Below, one piece after another: positions 33,433 to 42,407 of a DNA stretch of 64,000 nt. Every line of letters begins with the position of its first letter. Within the stretch, counting starts at the first letter, position 1. Both the position numbers and the translations under genes were made by a program. Under the pieces are notes generated by a model. The model had not been told where the DNA came from and searched no databases. It was given only the letters and a program-made list of their open reading frames with translations. The DNA lies in assembly GCF_001715295.1 (NCBI RefSeq), contig NZ_MDKB01000001.1, forward strand, positions 1,621,695 to 1,685,694, read 5' to 3'. The DNA comes from Streptomyces griseus (GTDB lineage: Bacteria; Actinomycetota; Actinomycetes; Streptomycetales; Streptomycetaceae).

Positions 33433-34980
33433 TCAGGCCGCCTGGGGGCGTTCGACCGGATCCACGTCCTCGGACGGCGCCGCCTTCTGGCCCAGCGTCA
33501 TCCACGCGAGGACGAAGATGACCGCGATGACCACGATGCCGGTGACGGCCACCACGTTCAGCCCGTCGGTGAAGGCGTTGCGGGCCATGTCCAGCAGCGA
33601 CCGGGCCTGGGCGGCCGGGAGTCCGGCGGCGGCGGAGACCGCTTCGGCCAGCGTCTGCCGGGCCTCGGCGACCGGAGCGCCGGCCATCCCGGACTGGTAG
33701 ACCGCGCCGCCGACGCTGCCGAGCAGGGCCAGTCCCAGGGTCGAGCCGAGGAGGTTGCTGGTCTCCGACATCGACGCCGCCGACCCTGCCTTCTCGGGCG
33801 GGGCCGCCCCGACGACCAGACTGGTGCCGAGCATGAACATCGGCGCGATACCCAAGGCCACCAGCGCCACGCTCAGTGAGACCAGGGCGGCGCTGCTGGT
33901 CGTGGTCACCGTGGTGAGCACGGCCAGGCCGACGGCACACAGCACGAGCCCGCCGAGAATCGCGGTGCGCGACTGGATCCGCCGGACGATCACCGGTGTG
34001 ACCAGGACTCCGACCGCGATGCCCACGCCGGTCGGGGCCTGCCACAGTCCGGCCTCGGTCGGCTCCAGCCCGAGCACGCTCTGGATGAACTGGCTGGTCA
34101 GCAGGCCCAGTCCGGCCAGTGTTCCCGAGGCGAGCAACATGGCCAGCAGGGAGCTGCTGAACCTGATGTTGCGGAACAGCCGCAGGTCGAGCAACGGGTT
34201 GGGCAGGCGCAGCTGCCGGCGGGTGAACAGGACACCGAACGCGACGCCGACGGCGATGGCCACGAACGCCCCCACCGGGGAGCTGTCGTCACCGGCGGCC
34301 AGCTGCTTGACGCCGTAGACCGCCGGCAGGATCGCGGCCAGCGACAGCACCACGCTGACCAGGTCGAGGCGCTTGGCATCGGCGTCGCGGTACTCGGGCA
34401 GCAGGACCGGACCGGCGACCAGCAGGAGCAGCATGACCGGGATGCTGATCAGGAACACCGACCCCCACCAGAAGTGCTGCAGCAGGACCCCGCCGATGAC
34501 GGGGCCCAGGGCGGCACCACTGAAGTTGCAGAAGGCCCACAGCGAGATGGCCGTGCCCATCTGCTTGGGGTTGCGGAACATGTTGCTGATCAGGGCGAGT
34601 GTCGAGGGCGACAGCGTGGCCGCGGCGATGCCCAGCAGGGCACGGGCGATGATCAACATGAGTGGGCTGGTCGAGAACGCCGCGAGCAGCGAGGCGGCGG
34701 AAAAGGCGCTCGCGCCGATCATGAGGAGCTTGCGGCGGCCGATCCGGTCGCCGAGCGTACCCATGGTGATCAGGAAGCCGGCGAGCATGAAACCGTAGAT
34801 ATCGGTGATCCACAGTTGCTGGGTGCCGGTCGCACCCAGATCGGCGCTCAGATGGGGCAGTGCGAGGAACAGGACACCGATGTCGAAGGCGACCAGCAGC
34901 GTCGGCAGGGACAGGGCGGCCAGGCCCAGCCACTGCCGGCGCCCGGCCAGTGGGGCCGTGTCCTGAGTCGTGTCACTCAT
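33433..34980 (-). CDS. MFS drug exporter (DHA2, 14-TM, EmrB/QacA type)
   Basis: A 515-residue proton-coupled exporter of the 14-helix DHA2 family. It has LPTLLVAFDIGVLFLALPHLS (helix 1 with motif D1), LGDRIGRRKLLMIG (motif A) and a motif C-like ALGPVIGGVLL. It lies inside the enediyne cluster and probably exports the product or gives self-resistance, as SgcB is thought to do in C-1027. ATG 34980 follows GAAAGGA. No regulator gene is adjacent. The 1.1 kb upstream has no clear cluster element. Confidence 0.95.
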   Translation of the reverse strand: MSDTTQDTAPLAGRRQWLGLAALSLPTLLVAFDIGVLFLALPHLSADLGATGTQQLWITDIYGFMLAGFLITMGTLGDRIGRRKLLMIGASAFSAASLLAAFSTSPLMLIIARALLGIAAATLSPSTLALISNMFRNPKQMGTAISLWAFCNFSGAALGPVIGGVLLQHFWWGSVFLISIPVMLLLLVAGPVLLPEYRDADAKRLDLVSVVLSLAAILPAVYGVKQLAAGDDSSPVGAFVAIAVGVAFGVLFTRRQLRLPNPLLDLRLFRNIRFSSSLLAMLLASGTLAGLGLLTSQFIQSVLGLEPTEAGLWQAPTGVGIAVGVLVTPVIVRRIQSRTAILGGLVLCAVGLAVLTTVTTTSSAALVSLSVALVALGIAPMFMLGTSLVVGAAPPEKAGSAASMSETSNLLGSTLGLALLGSVGGAVYQSGMAGAPVAEARQTLAEAVSAAAGLPAAQARSLLDMARNAFTDGLNVVAVTGIVVIAVIFVLAWMTLGQKAAPSEDVDPVERPQAA

Positions 34981-36089
34981 GTAGATCCTTTCTCGTTCGC
35001 CACCGCGGGGGGCACCCGCGCATGGCGCCGTCACCCGGTAGTCGGAGCGGGCTTCGGGAATCCGACACGGGAGCCGTGCGAAGCGGCGAGCGATTCGGGG
35101 TCGAGCAGGGGCGATCGTGCCGCAGCCCCGGCGGCGTCGCGGTGGTGGTGACGGCGTGGCCCCCAGGGGGCTCTGCTTCCGCCCTCTTCGGTGCTGCCCC
35201 GCACAAGCCCGGGAGAAGGCGGGGGGCCGGGGGAGCCGGCTGCCGGCCCGGAAGGTGGCAGGCCCCGTGCGAGGCGCTTCCCGATGAGCCGAAGTGCAGC
35301 CCGGTGGGCGGGAGACGGCCCGTGTCCTCCCGGCCGGCCCGGCAGGGGCAGCGCACCCGGACCGGGCGACGCCGGTGACGTAACGTACGGGCGGCACAGC
35401 GCCGGCGCCCCCTCCCGCCCGGCGGTTCCCCGCCACGTGCGCGACGGAGGAAGGGCCCGCACCGGGGCCGGCGTTTCCCGGCGCGGGCGCACGGACGGTG
35501 GCGCAGGTCGCCCGCCGCGGGCCCCGGGCTGATCTTCCGGCACGGGCCCTCCTGCTGCTTCGCTCTCCACGTACCCCGTGATCACCGTGGCCGGGCGGGG
35601 GAGTGCGGCGGCCTTCTGCAAGCCGGCCCTCCCGGCAGAACGCTTCGGGCCGGCCCCGGCCCCCGGTGCCGGCCCGCGGCGATGCCTGACCTTGTCCGGC
35701 CCTCAGACCCCTCCGTGCCCGGGGCCGGACGAACAGCGTGTCCCCCGGCCCCGCGCAGCCCGCCCCGGCAGCCCGCGCGGCCACCGCCGTGGTGGTCCGC
35801 ACCGGTCGCACGCAGGTGTTCGGACAGTGGGGCGGGAAGCCCCGGCGGCCGGCCAGGCCGACGAGCGGGACGAGCCCGGCGTCGGCCAGGGGCCCTGCGC
35901 GAGGGCCCGCCGAGGACGGCCCGGACCCCGCAGGAGCCGCAGGAGGGATGCCCTGACGAGAGGCCCTGCCGATCGCGCACCGCCCTGTCCCGCCCAGGTC
36001 CGCCCTCGGGGACCGGCCCGGCAGGGGCACCCCTTCGTACAGGGTCCGGCCGGCCACCCTCGACGGCCGGGGATCCGGGCACGGGCCTC
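34981..36089. other. Long gene-free region
   Basis: 1.1 kb of GC-rich sequence between two leftward genes. Frames on both strands are Pro/Gly/Arg shadows without family features. No strong hairpin or cluster element was recognised. Confidence 0.5.
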
Positions 36090-36851
36090 TTACTGCCGGA
36101 TCGCCCCGGTCGCCGGGTCCAGCCGCCCGGCGTGCGGCGTCCTGTCACGCCGGCGCGCCGTGAACTCCAGGTACGCCTGCGCGATCAGCAGGTGCATGAT
36201 CCACACGCCCCAGCTGGTGGCCTCGATCAGGATCTGGATGTTCACCTGCAGGCCCCAGTTCAGCATCATCCAGGCGACGATGCGGCCGTAGGTCGTGAAC
36301 AGCGCGAGCGAGAAGCTGTAGACCATCCAGCGCCGGTGCTCGGCGTAGCGGCCCTGACGGGCCTTGCGCCAGGCGTACAGCGTCGTCCCCAGCCACAGGA
36401 CCGCTCCGCAGGCCAGGCCGGTGCTCCCTTGGTTCGCGCGGTGCGGGACCAGCACGAACAGCACGATGAGCGTCGTCGGGATCACCGCGCCGAACACGTA
36501 CACCCGGCCCACCGTGCGGTGGACCGCGGGGCGCCTGCGGCGCAGGTCGGGCCAGGCCTGGAGCATCATCGTCACCAGCGCCAGGTTGCCGGTGACCACG
36601 TGCGCGACCAGGAACGCGAAATGCGGATGGAAGCCCGGGTCGAGCTGGCTCCGGGAGACGGCGGGGTCCGTGGCGAAGTAGTGGGGGAAGGAGTAGAGCA
36701 GGTTGAACAGGACGGTCCCGCCCACGACGGCGTACCACGGGTAGTACTTCTTCCACCAAGGCCGTTCCGCACGGGCCGCGGGCCGCTGGTCGGTGTCGGG
36801 GTCCTCCGGAGGGGTCATCTGGAGGCCTGCCTGCTGGCTGTTCTGAGACAT
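36090..36851 (-). CDS. DUF2306 family membrane protein
   Basis: A 253-residue predicted membrane protein with six to seven helices between residues 38 and 235. The DUF2306-like pattern includes PHFAFLVAHVVTGNLALVTMMLQ, then HRTVGRVYVFGAVIPTTLIVL and AEHRRWMVYSFSLALFTTYGRI, where conserved His and Arg residues could bind heme or a quinone. The function of the family is unknown to me. ATG 36851 follows GAGGA. A cluster element lies 66 bp upstream, so it is probably co-regulated with biosynthesis. Confidence 0.85.
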   Translation of the reverse strand: MSQNSQQAGLQMTPPEDPDTDQRPAARAERPWWKKYYPWYAVVGGTVLFNLLYSFPHYFATDPAVSRSQLDPGFHPHFAFLVAHVVTGNLALVTMMLQAWPDLRRRRPAVHRTVGRVYVFGAVIPTTLIVLFVLVPHRANQGSTGLACGAVLWLGTTLYAWRKARQGRYAEHRRWMVYSFSLALFTTYGRIVAWMMLNWGLQVNIQILIEATSWGVWIMHLLIAQAYLEFTARRRDRTPHAGRLDPATGAIRQ

Positions 36852-36917
36852 GCCTGTCCTCGGCTCTCTCACGGCTGGGGTGGAACGCAGCTAGAGCATC
36901 GGACCTGCGGGCCCCGG

Positions 36918-36936
36918 CGGGCATCTTCGTAAATGC
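36918..36936 (-). promoter_or_regulatory. Cluster element (site for DUF2306 gene)
   Basis: In gene orientation it reads GCATTTACGAAGATGCCCG, 66 bp before ATG 36851. Its GCAT...ATGC arms are among the most symmetric of all copies. Confidence 0.75.
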
Positions 36937-37086
36937 TGTGTCACGGGTCGTCCGGGCACACCGGGCCCGGTCCACCGCCACCGAGCTCGGGGCCCGCCCA
37001 CCGCACGAGGACGGTCCAGCGGCTCCACTCCTGCTCACTCCACGCGTTCGGGACACACACCGGCCGGCCCCGGCCGCGACCGGCCC

Positions 37087-37105
37087 GCAATCCAGGAGAT
37101 GCCCC
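37087..37105 (+). promoter_or_regulatory. Cluster element (site for FAD monooxygenase operon)
   Basis: GCAATCCAGGAGATGCCCC faces the operon starting at 37509 but is 403 bp upstream. Confidence 0.6.
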
Positions 37106-37508
37106 ACCCCGGCCCCAGACCACATCGTGAAGCCCAGGGGCGATGCCGGTGACGCGGCACCGGCCTGGCGACGGCACGGAACGGCCGGACCGGGGGCGAG
37201 GGGTGCCGGCCGTGCCGGCCGTCGTGTCCGTCACCGGCACGAGGGCCCGGAGGGGAGCGGCCGGGGCCGCCGGTTCGACCGCCCCGGCCCCCCCGGTGCG
37301 GTGCCGTGACCCGAAGGCCGTACCCGCCGAGACACCCGACGCGAACACCTGCGCGTAGCAGGTCCGGGAGCTCTTCCGCTCCGGCACCCCGCCCACCCGC
37401 CCGGCCCCCCTTTCCCCCTGGGCGGCCCGTCCCGTACCCCACGACCCCGGACACCCCGCAACCGCAGACTCCCGACATCCCCAGCACGATTCCCAGGAGG
37501 TGGGCAAG

Positions 37509-38996
37509 ATGCCCCAGGAAACCCCCCCGCCGGCGGCCGACGGCGACCCGACCCGCGCCGTCGTGCTGGGCGGCAGCATCGCCGGGCTGTTCGCGGCCCG
37601 GGTGCTCGCCGAGGCCTACGACGAGGTCGTGGTCATCGACCGGGACACGGTCACCGGCATCGACGGACCGCGCCGCGGACGCCCCCAGGGCAAGCACATC
37701 AACGCCATGCACGTGCGCGGCCGGGTGGTGATGGAAGAGCTCTACCCCGGCATCACCGACCGCCTCATCGCGGACGGCACCCCCGTCGGCGACTACTCCG
37801 GATCGGTCCGCTGGTACTTCCGCGGCCGCCCGGTCAAGCGCGCCGACATCGGCTACATCGCGCTGCCGGCTTCGGCGCCGCTGATGGAGCGCCGGATCCG
37901 CGAACGCACCGCCGAGCTCGCCAACGTCCGCTTCCTCGAACGCTGCGACATCCTGGGCCTGACCGCCACCACCGACCACGCGCGGGTGACCGGGGTCACC
38001 GTCCAAAGGAGCGGCACACCCGGCGAGACGATCCCGGCCGACCTCGTGGTCGACGCGACCGGGCGCGGCTCACGCACTCCGGTATGGCTCGAGGAGATGG
38101 GCTACCCGCGCGTCGAGGAGGAGCGGACCCACATCGGGCTGGGCTACGTCACCCAGAACTACAAGATGAAGGCCGACCCCTACGACGGCGACCTCGCGAT
38201 CATCGCCGTCGCCTCACCCGACGTCCCACGCGGCGTCATCTTCACCAAGACCGAGGGCGACACGACCCTGATGACCGTCTACGGCATCCTCGGCGACCAC
38301 CCGCCCACAGACCAGCAAGGGCTCTACGAGTTCGTCAAGGGCCTGCCGGTCCCCGACATCCACGAGGCGCTGCAACACGCCGAGCCGCTGGACGAACCGG
38401 TCGCCTTCCGCTTCCCCACCACACAACGCCGCCGGTACGAGCGGATGGGCCGGTTCCCGGCCGGCCTGCTGGTCATCGGCGACGCGGTGTCCTGCTTCAA
38501 CCCCGTCTACGCGCAGGGCATGACGGTCGCGGCGCTGTCCGCCCTCACCCTGCGCAGCCACCTGCACTCCGGCGCCACCCCGGACGCGCGCCAGTACTTC
38601 CGCGACCTGGCACGCGACGTCATCGACCCGCCCTGGGAGATGACGCGCACCGTCGACCTCGGCTTCGACGGCGTCAAGGGCAAGCGCGACCTCAAGCTGC
38701 GCATAGGCCAGCGCTACCTGGCCATGGTCCAGGTGGCGGCGACCCGCGACCGCTCGGTGACCCGCGGATACATGCGCGCCGCCGGGATGCTCGACCGGCC
38801 CGAACAGCTGATGCGCCCCTCCATGATCGTCCGGGTCCTGCTGAACGCACTGCGCGGCCCGGCCGGGCCGGCCGCCGTGCCCCCGGCCGTGGCCGCCGCC
38901 CCCCGAACCGGCCACCACCCCGCCGACCGGGTCCCGGCCACCGGACCGGCCGGGCAGACCCCGGCCCCGGCGGGCACGCAGGACAAGAGCCCGTGA
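37509..38996 (+). CDS. FAD-dependent monooxygenase-like oxidoreductase
   Basis: A 495-residue flavoprotein of the PHBH/squalene-epoxidase-like group. It has AVVLGGSIAGLFAARVLAE (FAD motif, residues 18-36), VVIDRD, QGKHINAMHVRG, the DG-like VVDATGRGS, and GDAVSCFNPVYAQGMTVAA (second FAD motif). There is no WxWxIP motif, so it is not an obvious tryptophan-type halogenase. The C-terminus after residue 440 is Pro/Ala-rich. ATG 37509 is 8 bp after AGGAGG. It precedes the carrier protein and the Fe/2OG oxygenase, so it may act on a carrier-bound intermediate. Regiochemistry and substrate are unknown. Confidence 0.88.
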   Translation: MPQETPPPAADGDPTRAVVLGGSIAGLFAARVLAEAYDEVVVIDRDTVTGIDGPRRGRPQGKHINAMHVRGRVVMEELYPGITDRLIADGTPVGDYSGSVRWYFRGRPVKRADIGYIALPASAPLMERRIRERTAELANVRFLERCDILGLTATTDHARVTGVTVQRSGTPGETIPADLVVDATGRGSRTPVWLEEMGYPRVEEERTHIGLGYVTQNYKMKADPYDGDLAIIAVASPDVPRGVIFTKTEGDTTLMTVYGILGDHPPTDQQGLYEFVKGLPVPDIHEALQHAEPLDEPVAFRFPTTQRRRYERMGRFPAGLLVIGDAVSCFNPVYAQGMTVAALSALTLRSHLHSGATPDARQYFRDLARDVIDPPWEMTRTVDLGFDGVKGKRDLKLRIGQRYLAMVQVAATRDRSVTRGYMRAAGMLDRPEQLMRPSMIVRVLLNALRGPAGPAAVPPAVAAAPRTGHHPADRVPATGPAGQTPAPAGTQDKSP

Positions 38997-39154
38997 CCCC
39001 CCTGAGGACCGGGACACCGGCCGGCACGCAGGTGGGGGACGCCGACGCGCCGGACCCGCACGCGATCACGCACCAGGCACGAACACCGAACCGTACGGGC
39101 GGGTGGCCTACGGGCACACCCCACCCCCTACCCCACGCAGTGAGGAGCAGTGAC

Positions 39155-39409
39155 ATGACCACTCAGCAGCCGTCGGCCACCGCGGACATCGCCCAGCAGG
39201 TCGCCACCATCTGGACCGAAGTCCTGGGCCCGGGCTCCGACCGGCCCGGCGCCACGTTCGTCGAACTCAACGGACAGTCCATCGCCGCGGTGCGGATCGC
39301 CGCGAGGGTCGAGGAACAACTGGGCATCACGCTCGACATCGGCGACCTGTTCGAGGACCCGGACCTGCAGACCCTCACCCGGGGCATACTGGCCCGTATC
39401 GAGGGGTGA
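39155..39409 (+). CDS. Free-standing carrier protein (PCP/ACP)
   Basis: 84 residues forming one phosphopantetheine carrier domain. The attachment Ser42 lies in FVELNGQSIAAVRIAARVEE, followed by TLDIGDLFEDPDLQTLT, which is PCP-like. This is the expected size of SgcC2, the carrier holding beta-tyrosine in C-1027. It begins at ATG 39155 after GAGGAG. Its stop overlaps or abuts the next reading frame (GTGA at 39406-39409), so it is co-translated with the Fe/2OG oxygenase. The NRPS at 53821 carries its own PCP, so two carriers exist in the pathway. Confidence 0.93.
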   Translation: MTTQQPSATADIAQQVATIWTEVLGPGSDRPGATFVELNGQSIAAVRIAARVEEQLGITLDIGDLFEDPDLQTLTRGILARIEG

Positions 39410-39414
39410 GCCCG

Positions 39415-40296
39415 ATGGCCGAACTGACCCACGTCAGCCCGGACACACCGCTCGACGAAGTCGTCGAGATCCTGGAACGCGACGGAGCGGTGATCGTCGA
39501 GAACTTCGTCGATTCCCGGACACTCGCCGCGCTCCGGGCAGACCTCGGACTCGGCCTCGAGGCGGCCGGCTACAGCGAGAGCGGCTACGACGGCAAGAAG
39601 ACCAAACGGCTGTCCAGCCTCTTCCAGCGGTCGCCGGGCCCCATGACACGCGTGGTCCTCCAACCGCAGTTCCTCGGCGCGGCCCGGCGCCTGCTGCAGC
39701 GGACCACACACATGTGGATCGGCAAACTCCGCATGGAGGTGACTCCGAGCATCCAGATCAGCTTCACCCAGGCGATACGCATCGACCCCGGCCAGGGCCG
39801 CCAGCCCCTGCACCGCGACGACGCGATGCACCTGTGGCGGCATCCCGGGCCACCGTGCCGGCTCCAGCTGATGCTGGCCATGACCGACTTCACCAGCGCC
39901 AACGGCGCGACCCTCGTCATCCCCGGCAGCCACCGATGGGACGACGAACGGGCCCCCGCCTACGCCGAGGCGGTTCCGGCGGTCATGCCCGCCGGTTCCG
40001 CCCTGCTCTGGCCGGGCGGCGTCTACCACGGCGGCGGAGCCAACACCACCGACTCCCCGCGCTACAGCCTCTCCGTCGCCCTCGACCTGGGCAACCTGCG
40101 ACAGGAGGAGAACCAGTACCTCGCAGTCTCCCGGGAAACCGTCCTGACCCTGCCCGAGGAGGTGCAACGGCTGCTCGGCTGGGACCGCTGCCCGCCCGGC
40201 CTCGGCCAGGTCGAGACGCAGGACCCGCACCTGCTGCTCGAACAGACACAGCAGGAACTCGCCACCAGGCCACGCGGCGCCAACCCGCTGGCCTGA
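39415..40296 (+). CDS. Fe(II)/2-oxoglutarate oxygenase, phytanoyl-CoA dioxygenase (PhyH) family
   Basis: A 293-residue nonheme iron oxygenase. The facial triad is visible as His133-x-Asp135 in PLHRDDAMHLW and distal His205 in GGVYHGGGANTT. Arg216 may bind 2-oxoglutarate. It is probably a hydroxylase; halogenation is unlikely because the Asp is present. ATG 39415 is 9 bp after GAGGGG; GTG 39406, which overlaps the carrier stop, would add three residues. Co-translation with the carrier protein suggests it acts on the carrier-bound amino acid, for example beta-hydroxylation, which is inference. Confidence 0.92.
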   Translation: MAELTHVSPDTPLDEVVEILERDGAVIVENFVDSRTLAALRADLGLGLEAAGYSESGYDGKKTKRLSSLFQRSPGPMTRVVLQPQFLGAARRLLQRTTHMWIGKLRMEVTPSIQISFTQAIRIDPGQGRQPLHRDDAMHLWRHPGPPCRLQLMLAMTDFTSANGATLVIPGSHRWDDERAPAYAEAVPAVMPAGSALLWPGGVYHGGGANTTDSPRYSLSVALDLGNLRQEENQYLAVSRETVLTLPEEVQRLLGWDRCPPGLGQVETQDPHLLLEQTQQELATRPRGANPLA

Positions 40297-40782
40297 AGGG
40301 CTGCCCCGCACGCACGGCGGGCGCGCGACGCAGGCGACTGCACCTCACCGCGGTGCCGGAACGTCCCCCCGCACCCCGTAGGCGGACGCCCCTCCGCCGC
40401 GCGGTGCACCGCACCCCACACCGCGCACCGACCCACCGGGAACCGCGGGACACCCCTGAACGACCAGAACCGGACGCAGCCGGTGCGCACCGCGAACAGC
40501 GGGCGCACCGGCTGCGCGTTCACGGGCGGCGCGCCCGCCGCACCCCCGGCGCGGGCACCCCTGGACGGCCCGCCCCCGGGCGCGGCCACCAAACCCCGAG
40601 AGCGCCGCCTCTCGTGCCGCAGAGCCGCCGCCTCCTCACACCGCAACACCCCCCCCCGCACCGCAGGCCGCCGGCGCACCCCCCCACGACCTCCCTGGAC
40701 AACACCGCCGACCTGCCCGAACAAGCCCCCCACCAGCGGCACATGACACCACGTCAGAACTGGCAGGGGGCCTGCCGCCCTC
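40297..40782. other. Convergent intergenic region
   Basis: 486 bp with no credible ORF. It contains the 14-bp hairpin at 40475-40516. Confidence 0.6.
40475..40516. terminator. 14-bp hairpin downstream of the carrier/oxygenase operon
   Basis: Arms 40475-40488 (CGCAGCCGGTGCGC) and 40503-40516 are exact complements with a 14-nt loop, between convergent genes. Confidence 0.6.
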
Positions 40783-42285
40783 TCAGGGCAGACGCACGGA
40801 CAACCCGTGACGGAACACGTCGAGCGGGTCGTAGACCTGCTTCGCACGTTGCAACCGGGCGTAGTTGTCCTTGAAATACAGCACCGACCAGTCGACCCCC
40901 GACGTGTTCCACTCCGGATCGGCCAGGTCGGTGTCCGGATAGCCGATGTAGGAACCGTCATGGGTGCCGTCCGGGACCGGCACCCCACCCGAATGCGCGT
41001 AGACGTCCCGGTAGTACGCCCGCACCCAGGCCAGATGACGCTCGTCGTCGGCCGGATCGGTCCACGCACCGGTGCTGTAGGACGCCTTGAGGACGCAGTC
41101 GCGCTGCGCCACCGCGGTGGCGTCCGGGGCGACGGCGTTCACCTTGCCACCGAAACCGGTCAGAACGAGACAGCCCATGGGGTTCTCGTAGTCCGGCGAC
41201 GACAGATGCCGGTGGATCGCTGCGATCTGCGCGTCGGAGAACCCGCGCCGCAGATAGGCCGCCTTGTTCTTGTACCGGCCCCGCGGATCACTGGGCCAGC
41301 TGTAGGACGGCAGCCAGGTCTCCAGCCACGGGAAGGTCCCCGAGGCCGCCGACACCGGCTCGGCGCCGATCCCGCGGGTGACCGCCGCGGTATGGGCTGC
41401 GAGGACCCCCGCCGCATCCGGGGCGTCGTCGGGAATCACCGAGGTCAGGCTCACCATGTTGCCGGAACGGTGCGTGACGATCAGATTGCTCCACAACGCC
41501 GCGGCCGGTGCGCCCGGCCGGCTGTTCTCCTCGTACCAGACACAGTAGTTGCGCAGCAGGGTACGGAAATCGGCGTCCGAGACCGCGTCCCAGGACCACA
41601 CCGTGTCGCGGCGCAGCACCGCTCGCGGCGCGCGGGGCAGCTGCCGGGCCGGGTCACCGTCCGGCGTCCCCGGCGTACGCAGCCAGTACTTCGTCACCAC
41701 GCCGAAGCTGCCGCCCCCGCCGCCGGTGTGCGCCCACCACAGGTCGTGGTGCGGGTCGTCGGGCCGGTCGGTGCCCACCACGGTCCGGGCCCGGCCGTCC
41801 GCGCCCACGACGACCGCCTCGACCGCCGAGACATGGTCCACCACCAAGCCGTCGCGCCGGGACAACGGACCGTAGCCACCGGCCGCGATGTGCCCGCCGA
41901 CGGCCACCTCGAAGCAGGTACCGGCCGGGATGGTCACACCCCAGCCGTCGTGCAGCGTGCGGTAGACGTGGTCCAGCCGCGCTCCGGGCTCCACCACGAA
42001 GGCGTCGCGCCCGGCGTCGTGGCCGACGTGATCGAGCGCGGACAGGTCGAGGAGCACCTTCACGTCCCGATGCGCGGTGAAGTCCTCGAAACAGTGGCCT
42101 CCGCTGCGCACCGCGATCCGACGGCCGGCGTCCACGGCCGCCTGGACCGCACCCTGCACGCCGGCGGCATCGGTGACGAGCCGGACCTCCTCGGGCCGGC
42201 CCACGAAACGATGGTTGTAGCCCTCGACGAGGGCGGGGTAGCGGGGGTCGTCGCGGGTGACGACGGCAGCGGTCGTGTCCGTCAT
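40783..42285 (-). CDS. BBE-like oxidase, probably bicovalent FAD (1)
   Basis: A 500-residue flavoprotein oxidase of the berberine-bridge-enzyme/VAO family. FAD attachment sites are His64 (SGGHCFEDF) and Cys124 (GTCFEVAVGGH), the pair used for 8-alpha-histidyl and 6-S-cysteinyl linkage. The FAD domain has GGGGGSFGVVT and the C-terminus has the usual BBE helix ending YFKDNYARLQRAKQVYDPLDVF. Such enzymes carry out two-electron oxidations of bulky alcohols, phenols or amines. ATG 42285 follows GAGGAA. A cluster element is 59 bp upstream. It is the only one of three BBE oxidases here with both covalent sites. Confidence 0.93.
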   Translation of the reverse strand: MTDTTAAVVTRDDPRYPALVEGYNHRFVGRPEEVRLVTDAAGVQGAVQAAVDAGRRIAVRSGGHCFEDFTAHRDVKVLLDLSALDHVGHDAGRDAFVVEPGARLDHVYRTLHDGWGVTIPAGTCFEVAVGGHIAAGGYGPLSRRDGLVVDHVSAVEAVVVGADGRARTVVGTDRPDDPHHDLWWAHTGGGGGSFGVVTKYWLRTPGTPDGDPARQLPRAPRAVLRRDTVWSWDAVSDADFRTLLRNYCVWYEENSRPGAPAAALWSNLIVTHRSGNMVSLTSVIPDDAPDAAGVLAAHTAAVTRGIGAEPVSAASGTFPWLETWLPSYSWPSDPRGRYKNKAAYLRRGFSDAQIAAIHRHLSSPDYENPMGCLVLTGFGGKVNAVAPDATAVAQRDCVLKASYSTGAWTDPADDERHLAWVRAYYRDVYAHSGGVPVPDGTHDGSYIGYPDTDLADPEWNTSGVDWSVLYFKDNYARLQRAKQVYDPLDVFRHGLSVRLP

Positions 42286-42344
42286 GGCGGCCTTCCTCAC
42301 AGGTTCGCGGTCTCTGCCCCGACCGTGCCACCGCCGGCGGGCAC

Positions 42345-42363
42345 CGGGCATCTCAACGTGTGC
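42345..42363 (-). promoter_or_regulatory. Cluster element (site for BBE oxidase 1)
   Basis: In gene orientation it reads GCACACGTTGAGATGCCCG, 59 bp before ATG 42285. It also lies 45 bp upstream of the divergent sigma factor gene. Confidence 0.65.
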
Positions 42364-42407
42364 GCACTTGCCCGGGCACCCGGATGACCCGCATATAGAA
42401 TGAGCCG

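Larger units (their letters stand above)
36852..37508. other. Divergent intergenic region with two cluster elements
   Basis: 657 bp holding element copies at 36918-36936 (facing left) and 37087-37105 (facing right). No credible ORF was found. Confidence 0.6.

Noticed and set aside
37509..38996. Flavin-dependent halogenase
   Set aside because: No WxWxIP motif or halogenase Lys context was seen; general FAD monooxygenase features fit better.
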